Shown here piece by piece: positions 31,033-40,062 of a stretch of 45,701 bases of DNA. The position numbers were made by a program, and so were the translations under genes. The notes under the pieces are model-generated. The model saw only the letters and a program-made list of their open reading frames with translations, was not told the DNA's origin and did not search any database. The stretch is from positions 1,264-46,964 of the forward strand of contig SHOI01000003.1 in NCBI GenBank assembly GCA_004294855.1, in the 5' to 3' direction. The first letter of the stretch is position 1; each line of letters begins with the position of its first letter. The stretch comes from Sphaerochaeta sp. (GTDB taxonomy: Bacteria > Spirochaetota > Spirochaetia > Sphaerochaetales > Sphaerochaetaceae).

Positions 31033-31061
31033 ATAGTAGCACGCTTGAGCTCTTTGGGCAA
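31033..31061 (-). promoter_or_regulatory. Candidate metK promoter TTGCCC-N17-TACTAT
   Basis: 4/6 -35, 4/6 -10, 17-bp spacing on the minus strand. Confidence 0.4.
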
Positions 31062-31066
31062 GAACC

Positions 31067-32065
31067 CTAGCGGTACCGCCATCCTCCGCTTTCAAGAAGG
31101 ATTCTCAGCTCCTTCGCCTTCTCCTCGCTGAACTGGGCTCCCCGTTGGGTGACGATCTCGCCGGCAAGAATCGAGGCGATCATTCCCGAGGCTTCGATGT
31201 CCATCCCCTTGGTCCGGGCATAGAGGAACCCCGCCGCATAGACATCGCCCGCTCCGGTGGTGTCGATCGGGTTGGGGGTTCCCTTAGGTGGAATCTTTAT
31301 GATCGTTCCCTCATGAGCGATGAACGAACCCTTGTTTCCGTCTTTCACGATCGCGATTCTGCAGAGTTTGCCCATCGAGCGGCAGCATTCGTAGGGGTCG
31401 TAGTTGTCAAAGAGGATTCGGGCTTCTTCCCGGTTCGCAAAGACGATGTCGCACGATTCTTTGATCAAGTGAAGGAATGCTTTGTGGTAACGCCCGACGG
31501 CGAAGGGATCCGCCACGTCGAAGGAGACGATGGTGTGGTGCTCTTTGGCGATCATAAGAGCCCGTTCGATCGCCCTTCGCTGGGATGCCGTATCCCACAT
31601 ATAGCCGGTGAAGTGGAAGATCTCGGCGTTTTTTACCGACTCTTCGGAGACGTCGGCCGCTTCATACAGGCGATTCGCCCCCAGAAAGGTATTCATGCTC
31701 CGTTCACTGTCTTCGCTGATGAGAATGATCGTGGAACCGGTCTTCTGCTTGTCGGTACAAACGAGTTCGTCCCGAACCCCCAAGGAGGCAAGGCGCTCCC
31801 GATAGATCGTCGCATAGGAATCGTTGCCCAGCTTCCCCGCCAACGTTGTTTCCACTCCCAGAGATGCGAGGGCGATGATCGTGTTTGGACACGATCCGCC
31901 GCAGGAGTAGGAGACATTCCGATCCTCGACCATCTGCAGAAGCTCTTCCCGGCGCTCTTCGTCGATCAGAGCCATCGTACCCTTATGAATCCCGAGCCGG
32001 GCGATATCTTCGTCGCTCGCGTTGATGATGATATCGATGAGGGGATTGCCAATTCCGTAGACCAT
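31067..32065 (-). CDS. PfkB-family carbohydrate/nucleoside kinase
   Basis: SCGGSCPNTIIALASLG, GKLGND, DTTGAGDVYAAGFLYA signatures. Confidence 0.92.
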   Translation of the reverse strand: MVYGIGNPLIDIIINASDEDIARLGIHKGTMALIDEERREELLQMVEDRNVSYSCGGSCPNTIIALASLGVETTLAGKLGNDSYATIYRERLASLGVRDELVCTDKQKTGSTIILISEDSERSMNTFLGANRLYEAADVSEESVKNAEIFHFTGYMWDTASQRRAIERALMIAKEHHTIVSFDVADPFAVGRYHKAFLHLIKESCDIVFANREEARILFDNYDPYECCRSMGKLCRIAIVKDGNKGSFIAHEGTIIKIPPKGTPNPIDTTGAGDVYAAGFLYARTKGMDIEASGMIASILAGEIVTQRGAQFSEEKAKELRILLESGGWRYR

Positions 32066-32156
32066 TACCGTCTCCTCTGTCCGCGCTCATTCTAACACCA
32101 TAAAGCAGCCTCGTACAACGCTTGATTGGAGGGCGGGACGGAAGTACGATAGAGAT

Positions 32157-33446
32157 ATGAGCGAATATCGGATCATCGGCGGAAACGCGGCAAGTGGCGA
32201 GGTGTTGATCAGTGGCAACAAGAACGCCGCCCTTCCTTGCCTTGCGGCGACTTTGCTCACCGACGATCCGATCCGTCTCTCCAACGTTCCCGAAATTGAA
32301 GATGTAAAGGTGATGATCGCCCTGCTGGAAAGTCTGGGTTCTTCCGTTGTCCGCGAAGGCAAAGGGGTGTATACGATCCAATCCGGAAGCGGCGGGGCGA
32401 GCCTGCCAAAAGATCTGGTCCAAGCGGTCCGCGGTTCGATCCTCCTGCTCGGGCCGCTACTCGCTCGGAACGGCGAAGTGACGATTCCTCCCCCCGGAGG
32501 GGATGTGATCGGCTTAAGAAGATTGGACACCCACTTTATCGGGTTGTCCGCATTGGGAGCAAGCGCCAAGCTCAATGAAGGCGGGTCGCTTCATTTCAAG
32601 ATTACCGGGAGAGGCCTGATCGGGAATGATATCTTCCTTGATGAAGCTTCGGTGACCGCCACCGAGAACGTGATCATGGCCGCTTCCCTCGCCGAAGGAG
32701 AAACGACGGTCTTCAATGCGGCGTGCGAGCCGCATGTCCAGGATCTTTGCCATCTTTTAGTGCGGATGGGCTCCTCGATCGAGGGGATCGGTTCAAACCG
32801 CCTGATCATCACCGGATCGAAGAAGCTCACTGGAGCTTCCTATACGCTCGGCTTCGACTACATGGAAGCGGGCTCGTTCATCGGCCTGGCCGCCGCCACC
32901 GGGGGCGAAGTGCTGATCAAGGGGATCGATCATCGGCATTTGAGGATTCTCCATCTGGGTTTTGAGCGGATCGGCATCGCTTGGGAACATGACGGACCCT
33001 CTTCGATTCTCGTCCCCAAAAAACAACGAAAAGTTCTTGTCAAAGAGGTGGGAGGGCAGACCACCAAGATCGACAGCGCTCCGTGGCCGGGATTTCCGGC
33101 GGATCTGCTGAGCATCCTCACCGTTGCAGCGACCCAATCCCGCGGTTCGATTCTCATCCACGAGAAAATGTTCGAGTCGCGGATGTACTTCATCGACTGG
33201 CTGATCCGGATGGGTGCGGACATCATCCTCTGCGACCCTCACCGGGCGGTGGTTCAGGGGCCGAGCGTTCTGATCGGATCGGTCTTGAGCAGTCCCGATG
33301 TCCGGGCGGGGATGGCCCTCGTCATCGCAGCGGCCGCCGCCCGGGGGGAGTCGGTCATTCAAAATATCTACCAGATCGAGCGGGGATATGAGAATCTGAG
33401 TGAAAAGCTGACCTCGTTGGGAATCGACATGGTTCGAAGCGGTTAG
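32157..33446 (+). CDS. murA: UDP-N-acetylglucosamine 1-carboxyvinyltransferase
   Basis: SGNKNAALPCLAATLLTDDPIRLSNVPEIEDV, DYMEAGSFIGLAA; 429 aa. Confidence 0.93.
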   Translation: MSEYRIIGGNAASGEVLISGNKNAALPCLAATLLTDDPIRLSNVPEIEDVKVMIALLESLGSSVVREGKGVYTIQSGSGGASLPKDLVQAVRGSILLLGPLLARNGEVTIPPPGGDVIGLRRLDTHFIGLSALGASAKLNEGGSLHFKITGRGLIGNDIFLDEASVTATENVIMAASLAEGETTVFNAACEPHVQDLCHLLVRMGSSIEGIGSNRLIITGSKKLTGASYTLGFDYMEAGSFIGLAAATGGEVLIKGIDHRHLRILHLGFERIGIAWEHDGPSSILVPKKQRKVLVKEVGGQTTKIDSAPWPGFPADLLSILTVAATQSRGSILIHEKMFESRMYFIDWLIRMGADIILCDPHRAVVQGPSVLIGSVLSSPDVRAGMALVIAAAAARGESVIQNIYQIERGYENLSEKLTSLGIDMVRSG

Positions 33447-33471
33447 ACGTTTTTTCTTTTTTGTGCACAAG

Positions 33472-33818
33472 TTATCCACAAGGATACTAAACACCCTATA
33501 ACCCCCAAGAAACAGATAAGAAAAACAAAAGGGGCGCCGTCTAAAAATACAGAGATAAGCTATCTGTTAAGTTTTTATATTAAATAAAAATAAACTCTTG
33601 TTTAGTGGTTTGTTTTACTCTAAAACCGATATAAGTTTTATGTGGTTTTTAGTAGGTTGGACACAACTTAACGGAACTCCCTCTACCCAGCGTATCCACA
33701 AGTTGTCCACAGGCTGTACAGAAGAGAAAAACATCATGTAATTACCTTGATAGCGAGAGTTAGAGGTGACTTTCCCGCTGGATCCCGCCGTCTTGTTCAT
33801 CTGATAACATGTGGATAG
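33472..33818. promoter_or_regulatory. Secondary DnaA-box cluster
   Basis: TTATCCACA (33472-33480), GTATCCACA (33692-33700), TTGTCCACA (33703-33711), and TGTGGATAG = CTATCCACA on minus (33810-33818); also TTGTGCACA (33461-33469). Confidence 0.65.
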
Positions 33819-33825
33819 CTTGTCC

Positions 33826-34947
33826 CTACTGCTCTTCTTCGGCAAACTCCTGTTCATCGATCTCGATCCAGCGATTGTTTTTTGCATGAAGCGATGCCCG
33901 CCTCAGGACTGAAAAAAGCTGGCGGACATTTCCCGGCCAGTGGTAGCTTTGAAGCAGCTTGATCGATGTGTCGGTTACCGGGCGTCGTTCGGAGAGGGTC
34001 GAATAAAAATGCCGGATGAGCAGGGGGATGTCTTCCTTGTGCTCCCTTAGCGGCGGCATATGGATCTGGGCATCAGTGATCCGGTAGAAGAAATCTTTGC
34101 GCATCTGTCCTTCGGCGACCAGCCTTAAGAGCTTTTCATTGCTGGCGGTGACGAGTCTGAAATCGCTTGAGCGGAGCTTCGTATCGCCGAGGCGCCGATA
34201 TTCCCCGTTCTCCAGCAAACGAAGCATATGGGCTTGGAAGATGAGCGGCAGATTCTCCACCTCATCCAGAAAGAGGGTGGAGTTGTTTGCCTGGCATAGG
34301 AGGCCGATGAGTTCGTTGGTCGCGTCGGTGAACGCTCCTTTGGCATGTCCGAAGAACACCGATTTGCCGACAGCGTCATTGAGCAGCGAGCAGTTGATGG
34401 CGATGATGTGCCGCTGGGGAAAACGACGGCGGTGAAGATACTCGGCGGCGAGCTCTTTTCCCGTCCCGGTTTCGCCGTAGATGTGCACCGGGCAATCTTT
34501 CGTCGCATAGAACTCAAGCAGGCTTCTCAGCTCGACCATCAGCTTGCTCTCACCGACAAGACCGCTGGACCAGACGGGAGATGATTCTTTGACGAGTTCC
34601 GTCTTTCCGATTCGGCAGATCTCTTGGAACACCTCCTCCCAGTTGACGGTTCGTTTGTGCATCAACCGGATCTTCAGATCATAGGGGTTGCGGAAGTTTT
34701 GAACCGGCTCATCCCGGGTGAAGATGATAATCGGGGCGGAGCATCGACTTTCACCGAGGTGGCGGAGAATTTGGCCGGCGGTAATCTTCGGCTCTTTGGT
34801 GTCGATGATGATCATGTCGGGAGTCTCGGATTCAAGGGCTTCAAAGAGCGCAGCCGGCAGGTTGAAGAGCTGAAGATATGGTTGGGTAAACTGTAGCTTA
34901 AACCGCTCCTTGGTTCTCCAGTCCAAGGAGAGTACGAATAGAGACAT
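33826..34947 (-). CDS. Sigma54-activator-like AAA+ protein with receiver-like N-terminus, no C-terminal HTH, GAFTDA in loop 1
   Basis: GETGTGKELAAEYLH Walker A, GHAKGAFTDATNE, TLFLDEVENLPL Walker B, YHWPGNVRQL; protein ends soon after at WIEIDEQEFAEEEQ. Confidence 0.9.
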   Translation of the reverse strand: MSLFVLSLDWRTKERFKLQFTQPYLQLFNLPAALFEALESETPDMIIIDTKEPKITAGQILRHLGESRCSAPIIIFTRDEPVQNFRNPYDLKIRLMHKRTVNWEEVFQEICRIGKTELVKESSPVWSSGLVGESKLMVELRSLLEFYATKDCPVHIYGETGTGKELAAEYLHRRRFPQRHIIAINCSLLNDAVGKSVFFGHAKGAFTDATNELIGLLCQANNSTLFLDEVENLPLIFQAHMLRLLENGEYRRLGDTKLRSSDFRLVTASNEKLLRLVAEGQMRKDFFYRITDAQIHMPPLREHKEDIPLLIRHFYSTLSERRPVTDTSIKLLQSYHWPGNVRQLFSVLRRASLHAKNNRWIEIDEQEFAEEEQ

Positions 34948-35064
34948 ACGTATACTCCTATCTTGTTTTAAGGGTGTAAAGGAGAGGCAAAGGAGTAGAA
35001 CGCAACCCTACCATAGTCTTACCAAAGACATTCAACGGCTATCTACTATCATTTTGAGAGGTTT

Positions 35065-35835
35065 TTAGCGGTGAAGAAGCTCTTGGAGGCTGCCGAGCGC
35101 GTAGATCGCCGCGGTTTCGCTGCGAAGAATGTTGCTTTTCAGGAAGACAGGGAGAAACCCCGCCTTCTCCAAAAAGACGCACTCCTTCTCGCTGAACCCT
35201 CCCTCGGGACCGATCAGGACACCGATCGGGGCGTTCGGATCGAACGTTTTGGCGTATGTCGAGAGGTCTTTGCTTCGGGTGCGGGAGGACTGGTGAAGGA
35301 AGAGGAGGGGGCCTCTGCCGGCCCACCATTCGGCAAGCTCCCGAAGATCAAGCACCCGGTCAAGCAATGTGGTGGGAACTCTCGACCCGCTCTGCTGAAG
35401 CGCTTCGGTGATTTGAGCCTCGAGCCGGGAGAACCGGGTTCGGGGATTCTTCTTATCCAGCCGGACGGTGCAATATTCGCTGGAGACGAGGACGATCTTG
35501 CCGACGCCGAGCTCGGTGGCCTGGCGAACGACCTGCTCCTCCTTCCTGCCTTTGAGCAGGCAGAGCAGGAGAACCAGCGGAGTAAAGGGCTCCTCGTAGG
35601 AGGGCAGGGCGTCGGTGGAGGCCGATGTGTCTCCGGCGACGGTGAGCCTGATCGTGCAGGAGGCGGATGCGGAAGCGGTGATGACGCCTTGGTAACGCAC
35701 CCCGTTGCAATCTTGGGCGAGAAGGCGTGAGCCGGCCTTGAGGCGCAACACATTCGTTAGATAATGCGCTTCCTTGCCCTTCAGGGTTATCTCCTCCTCT
35801 CCGTCATAGGTAGAGGGGAGGCGGTAGACTCTCAT
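35065..35835 (-). CDS. rsmE: 16S rRNA (uracil-1498-N3)-methyltransferase
   Basis: HYLTNVLRLKAGS, IGPEGGFSEKE, ILRSETAAIYALG. Confidence 0.94.
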   Translation of the reverse strand: MRVYRLPSTYDGEEEITLKGKEAHYLTNVLRLKAGSRLLAQDCNGVRYQGVITASASASCTIRLTVAGDTSASTDALPSYEEPFTPLVLLLCLLKGRKEEQVVRQATELGVGKIVLVSSEYCTVRLDKKNPRTRFSRLEAQITEALQQSGSRVPTTLLDRVLDLRELAEWWAGRGPLLFLHQSSRTRSKDLSTYAKTFDPNAPIGVLIGPEGGFSEKECVFLEKAGFLPVFLKSNILRSETAAIYALGSLQELLHR

Positions 35836-37256
35836 CGCCGGGCTCGAATCACGTCAATCGCCGCCTGCAATTGAGGATCGAAGGCGGGATCGGCCAGCTT
35901 GCGTTCGTCATAGGGAATCTTCGCCTGATACTCATTGCGGAGAAGAATCGCCAGGACCTCATCACGGATTCCCCGCTCCCGGTTGGCGTTCACGAAGGCA
36001 GCGATATTCGCATCACTCGGTTCGGGATGGGCGGCGATGAAGGATGAGACGACTTTTTCTTCCATGAGCTCGGCAAAGGGCTCGAGCTCCTCCTCCGACA
36101 TCACCAGGCTTTCCACGAACACGTCCGGCTCGATTCCTATCTTGTGGATGTTTTCCCCGTTGGGGGTGTAGTAATGAGCGGTGGTAATCTGAGCGAATCC
36201 CTCGCCGAATCTGAAGACATCCTGAACGATTCCTTTTCCGAACGTCTTTTCGCCTACCAGCGTTGCCCGATTGTTGTCCCGCATCGCCGCTGCGAAGATT
36301 TCCGCCGATGAGGCGGAGCCGCCGTTGGTGAGGACGACGATCGGAATCTCCTCGCTGACCTCCGCCTTGTTCGAGGAAAGGTAGCGCTGGTCGCGGCTGG
36401 AGCCGCGCTTGCCCTGGATCGTCACGATCGTCTTGCCCGCATCAAGGAAGATGTTCGCCGCCTGCATCGCCCCGTCAACCGCTCCTCCGGAGTTGTTCCG
36501 TTCATCGATGATGATCCCTTTGATTTCATTGAGATCATATTTGCGGACGTGCTCAAGCAGCTGTTTACCGGTTTGAGGACTGAATTCGGAGATCTGGATA
36601 TAGAGAAGGTCTCGCTCCAGAAGCATCGAATCAACGGTGGGAGCCGTGATGAGCTCCCGGCGGAGCGTCAAATCGAACGAGGTTCCCATCCGATAGACGG
36701 TGATCGTTACGCTCGTATTGGGCTCGCCTCGGAGCTTGCGCGATGATTCAAGGCTGGTGAGGGCATCGACCGGCTCGCCGTCGATGTGGCTGATCAGATC
36801 GCCGGCCCGCAAGCCCACCCGCTGAGCGGGGGAGCCGGGAAATGGGGAGACGATCGTGATCATGTATGTCTCGGGATCGTCCGGATCGATCGAGTCGGGG
36901 TTGGGCTTGGAGAGGTACGTCCCGATTCCTCCGTATATTCCGCTGGTTCCCTCTTCATACTCCTTCGCATCGGAGGGTTTGACGTAGAAGGAGTAGGGAT
37001 CGTCAAGGGAGGCGACGAGCGCCGTGGCGAGATCGGTGAAGACCTTGTCCTTATCGACCTCTTCGATATAGATCGCATCGATGTACCGATACAGGCGCTC
37101 AAGAGCGGAGATGTCAGTGGAAATCTTATCCTGAGCGAATCGACCCGAGGTCAGACCGGTAATGAGCGGCTCGGGATCCCCCCCTGCAAAAACCGGGGCA
37201 AGGGTGAGCGCAATAAGAATAAACACAAATATGTGGAAAGCTCTGAATTTTTTCAT
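35832..37256 (-). CDS. S41-family carboxy-terminal processing peptidase
   Basis: Signal peptide MKKFRAFHIFVFILIALTLAPVFA, PDZ VGLRAGDLISHIDGEPV, NGGSASSAEIFAAAMRDNNRATLVGEKTFGKG. Confidence 0.94.
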   Translation of the reverse strand: MKKFRAFHIFVFILIALTLAPVFAGGDPEPLITGLTSGRFAQDKISTDISALERLYRYIDAIYIEEVDKDKVFTDLATALVASLDDPYSFYVKPSDAKEYEEGTSGIYGGIGTYLSKPNPDSIDPDDPETYMITIVSPFPGSPAQRVGLRAGDLISHIDGEPVDALTSLESSRKLRGEPNTSVTITVYRMGTSFDLTLRRELITAPTVDSMLLERDLLYIQISEFSPQTGKQLLEHVRKYDLNEIKGIIIDERNNSGGAVDGAMQAANIFLDAGKTIVTIQGKRGSSRDQRYLSSNKAEVSEEIPIVVLTNGGSASSAEIFAAAMRDNNRATLVGEKTFGKGIVQDVFRFGEGFAQITTAHYYTPNGENIHKIGIEPDVFVESLVMSEEELEPFAELMEEKVVSSFIAAHPEPSDANIAAFVNANRERGIRDEVLAILLRNEYQAKIPYDERKLADPAFDPQLQAAIDVIRARR

Positions 37257-37338
37257 ACAGCAAGTATACTGCAACGAGTCGTCATCGACTAGGTTTCCCG
37301 GTATTGACCGGGGCCATTTAGCTTACTACACTTGCCGC

Positions 37339-38286
37339 ATGGCAATGTACATCTCCTTCCCAAGCTGGATTAAACCGGAAATTTTCTCATTCCTGCCGAT
37401 TCGATGGTATGGGCTGATGTACATCCTCGCATTTGCGACGGCATATCTTTTCATCGTGATCCAAGCGAAGAACGGCGAGATCGCCCTGACTAGGGAGGAT
37501 GCCCTCGATCTGGTGATGTGGTGCGTCGTCGGCCTGATTCTGGGAGCCCGGCTGTTCTCCGTCCTGTTTTATGACGGCACTGCGTATTATCTGACCCATC
37601 CTCACCTCATATTCTGGCCGTTCCGCAACGGGAAGTTCGTAGGTCTGCCGGGAATGAGCTATCATGGCGGGCTTTTCGGGGCTGCAGCGGGAGGATGGCT
37701 GTACTCAAAAAAAAAGCGGATACCGTTTTTGGAGATCGCCGACACGGTCGTCTACAGCGTTCCGCTGGGCTACACCTTCGGAAGGCTGGGGAACTTCATC
37801 AACGGCGAACTGTTCGGGCGGGTCTCGACGAAACCATGGGCGATGGTTTTTCCCGACGCCCCATCCTTCTCCACAAACTACGAGTGGGTGCGAAGGATCG
37901 CCGATGAGCTGAAGATCCCCTATGAGCTCGGTCAGTACATCAACCTTCCCCGTCATCCCAGCCAGCTGTATGAGGCGCTCTTCGAGGGAGTCCTCCTCTT
38001 TTTCTTCCTCTGGTTCGTCATCAGGCCGAAGCGAAGGGAGAAGCCCGCCGGAACGGGATTGGCGTGGTATCTGATCGGCTACGGAACGGTGCGCTTCGTC
38101 ATCGAATATTTCCGCTCGCCGGATGAACACCTCGGGTACATCATCGCCTGGGGGCGCGGTTCCGATACGATTGCCCTTTTTCAATCCGTCTTCAACATAT
38201 CGATGGGGCAGATCTTCTGTCTGATCATGATCGTCCTCGGAGTGGCGATCCGCCTCATCACCCACTATAGGAGCACCAAACAGTGA
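37339..38286 (+). CDS. lgt: Prolipoprotein diacylglyceryl transferase
   Basis: IRWYGLMYILAF, GMSYHGGLFGA, GRLGNFINGELFGR, HPSQLYEALFEG. Confidence 0.95.
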   Translation: MAMYISFPSWIKPEIFSFLPIRWYGLMYILAFATAYLFIVIQAKNGEIALTREDALDLVMWCVVGLILGARLFSVLFYDGTAYYLTHPHLIFWPFRNGKFVGLPGMSYHGGLFGAAAGGWLYSKKKRIPFLEIADTVVYSVPLGYTFGRLGNFINGELFGRVSTKPWAMVFPDAPSFSTNYEWVRRIADELKIPYELGQYINLPRHPSQLYEALFEGVLLFFFLWFVIRPKRREKPAGTGLAWYLIGYGTVRFVIEYFRSPDEHLGYIIAWGRGSDTIALFQSVFNISMGQIFCLIMIVLGVAIRLITHYRSTKQ

Positions 38287-40061
38287 ATATCATCAATGCA
38301 CGGGTCGAAAGCCTTCGGAGGGCGATGGCCGATGCCGGACTTGATGGCTGGATCATCAACGGAACCGATCCCCATCAAAGCGAATACGTCCCCGAACGAT
38401 ATCGAAGCAGGGCGTTCATCAGCGGGTTCACCGGCAGTGCCGGATTGGCCCTGATCACCAAGGAAAAAGCGCTTCTTTGGGTGGATTCGAGATACTTTCT
38501 TCAAGCGGAGGATCAGATCGCCGGCACGGTCTTCGAGATGATGAAGATCGACACTCCCTCCCATCCCGATCCGTACACCTATCTGAAGATGAACCTCCCC
38601 AAGGGATCGGTCATCGGGATCGACGAGGCGACGATCCCCGTCAGCGAACGGAGGCGGATCGAAGGAGTTTTTCAGAACACCCTCGTCCTCAAACCGATGA
38701 AGGATATCCTTGATGCCGTCTGGACCGATCGCCCGGCGCTGCCGGAGCATGAGGTCGTCGAGGTTCCCGTCAACTATGCCGGCTCAAGCATGCAGGAGAA
38801 GCTTAAGCAGGTTCGCTCTCTGATGATCGAGGCGGGAGCGACCCACCTGCTGCTCTCCACACTGGATGACATCGCATGGCTGACGAACCTTCGCGGGAGC
38901 GACATTCCCTACAATCCGCTCTTCATGAGCTATATGCTGATCAGCACCGAACGGGCGTGCCTGTATACCGGCGAAAAACGCTTTACGGAACAGCTCAGGG
39001 CACGATTGGAAGAAGATCTTGCGATTCGGCCGTATACCCAACTTCAGGACGATCTTCCCAACCTGTGGAAGCACGCCGTGCTCTACTACAACCCCCAAAA
39101 GACCAGTGTGATGGTCGAAAGGAGCTTCGGTCCCTACGAGAAGATCGAAGGACGGGAGTTCACCACCGACCTGAAAGCTCAAAAGAATGAGGTGGAACTG
39201 GAAGGAATGAGAAGAGCCCACCTTCTGGACGGCGTGGCACTGGTCAACTTCCTCGGTCGGCTGGACAGGGAAAACGGCTCCTATACGGAGTTGGAGCTGG
39301 CAAAGCGGCTGCTTGATGAACGATCCAGAAACGAGCACTTCCTGGGGGAATCCTTCAACGCGATCAGCGGCTTCGGAGCCCACGGGGCGATCGTTCACTA
39401 TGCGGCGGATGAACAATCGAACGCCAAGGTGGAAGGAGACGGCCTGCTGGTCCTCGATACCGGAGGGACGTATGCGTTCGGCACGACGGATGTCACCCGG
39501 ACGATTCTGTTCGGAAAGCCGACCGAGGAGCAGATCCGCGATTACACCCTTGTGCTCAAGGGTCATCTCGCCCTTGCTTCCGCCCGCTTCCCCGAGGGCA
39601 CCAACGGATATCAGTTGGATGTGCTTGCCCGTCAGCATCTCTGGCGGGAAGGGCTTTCCTACTTCCACGGAACCGGTCACGGCGTCGGCTTCAGGCTCAA
39701 CGTCCATGAAGGACCGCAGTCGATCAGCCCCAAACCGATCGTCGCACCGCTCAAGGAGGGAATGGTCGTCAGCGACGAGCCCGGAATCTATCGAAGCGGA
39801 TCGCATGGAATCCGGATTGAAAACCTGCTGGCGGTTCAAGAGGATGAAAAGACGGAGTTTGGAACCTTCTACAGCTTCGAGGTCCTCACCCTCTGCCCAT
39901 TTGAGCGGGACCTGATCGACCCGGAGATGCTTACTGAAGAAGAGATCGAGATGGTTGATGCGTACCACGCATGGGTATATGACGAACTGTATGAATTGAT
40001 AGACGACGAGGCGATCGAATATCTTGAATATGCGACACAGAGCTTCTTAGGAGAAGAATAA
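38283..40061 (+). CDS. Aminopeptidase P family protein (Xaa-Pro aminopeptidase)
   Basis: M24 motifs: DTGGTYAFGTTDVTRT, HGTGHGVGFRLNVHEGPQSI, SDEPGIYRSGSHGIRIEN; 592 aa. Confidence 0.93.
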   Translation: MNIINARVESLRRAMADAGLDGWIINGTDPHQSEYVPERYRSRAFISGFTGSAGLALITKEKALLWVDSRYFLQAEDQIAGTVFEMMKIDTPSHPDPYTYLKMNLPKGSVIGIDEATIPVSERRRIEGVFQNTLVLKPMKDILDAVWTDRPALPEHEVVEVPVNYAGSSMQEKLKQVRSLMIEAGATHLLLSTLDDIAWLTNLRGSDIPYNPLFMSYMLISTERACLYTGEKRFTEQLRARLEEDLAIRPYTQLQDDLPNLWKHAVLYYNPQKTSVMVERSFGPYEKIEGREFTTDLKAQKNEVELEGMRRAHLLDGVALVNFLGRLDRENGSYTELELAKRLLDERSRNEHFLGESFNAISGFGAHGAIVHYAADEQSNAKVEGDGLLVLDTGGTYAFGTTDVTRTILFGKPTEEQIRDYTLVLKGHLALASARFPEGTNGYQLDVLARQHLWREGLSYFHGTGHGVGFRLNVHEGPQSISPKPIVAPLKEGMVVSDEPGIYRSGSHGIRIENLLAVQEDEKTEFGTFYSFEVLTLCPFERDLIDPEMLTEEEIEMVDAYHAWVYDELYELIDDEAIEYLEYATQSFLGEE

Positions 40062-40062
40062 G

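Noticed and set aside
33540-33575. Possible murA terminator AGATA-AGC-TATCT followed by T-rich sequence
   Set aside because: Only a 5-bp AT-rich stem and the T-rich tract is displaced; too weak to annotate.
38784-39968. 394-aa minus-strand ORF
   Set aside because: Antisense to the aminopeptidase P gene, which has clear M24 motifs.
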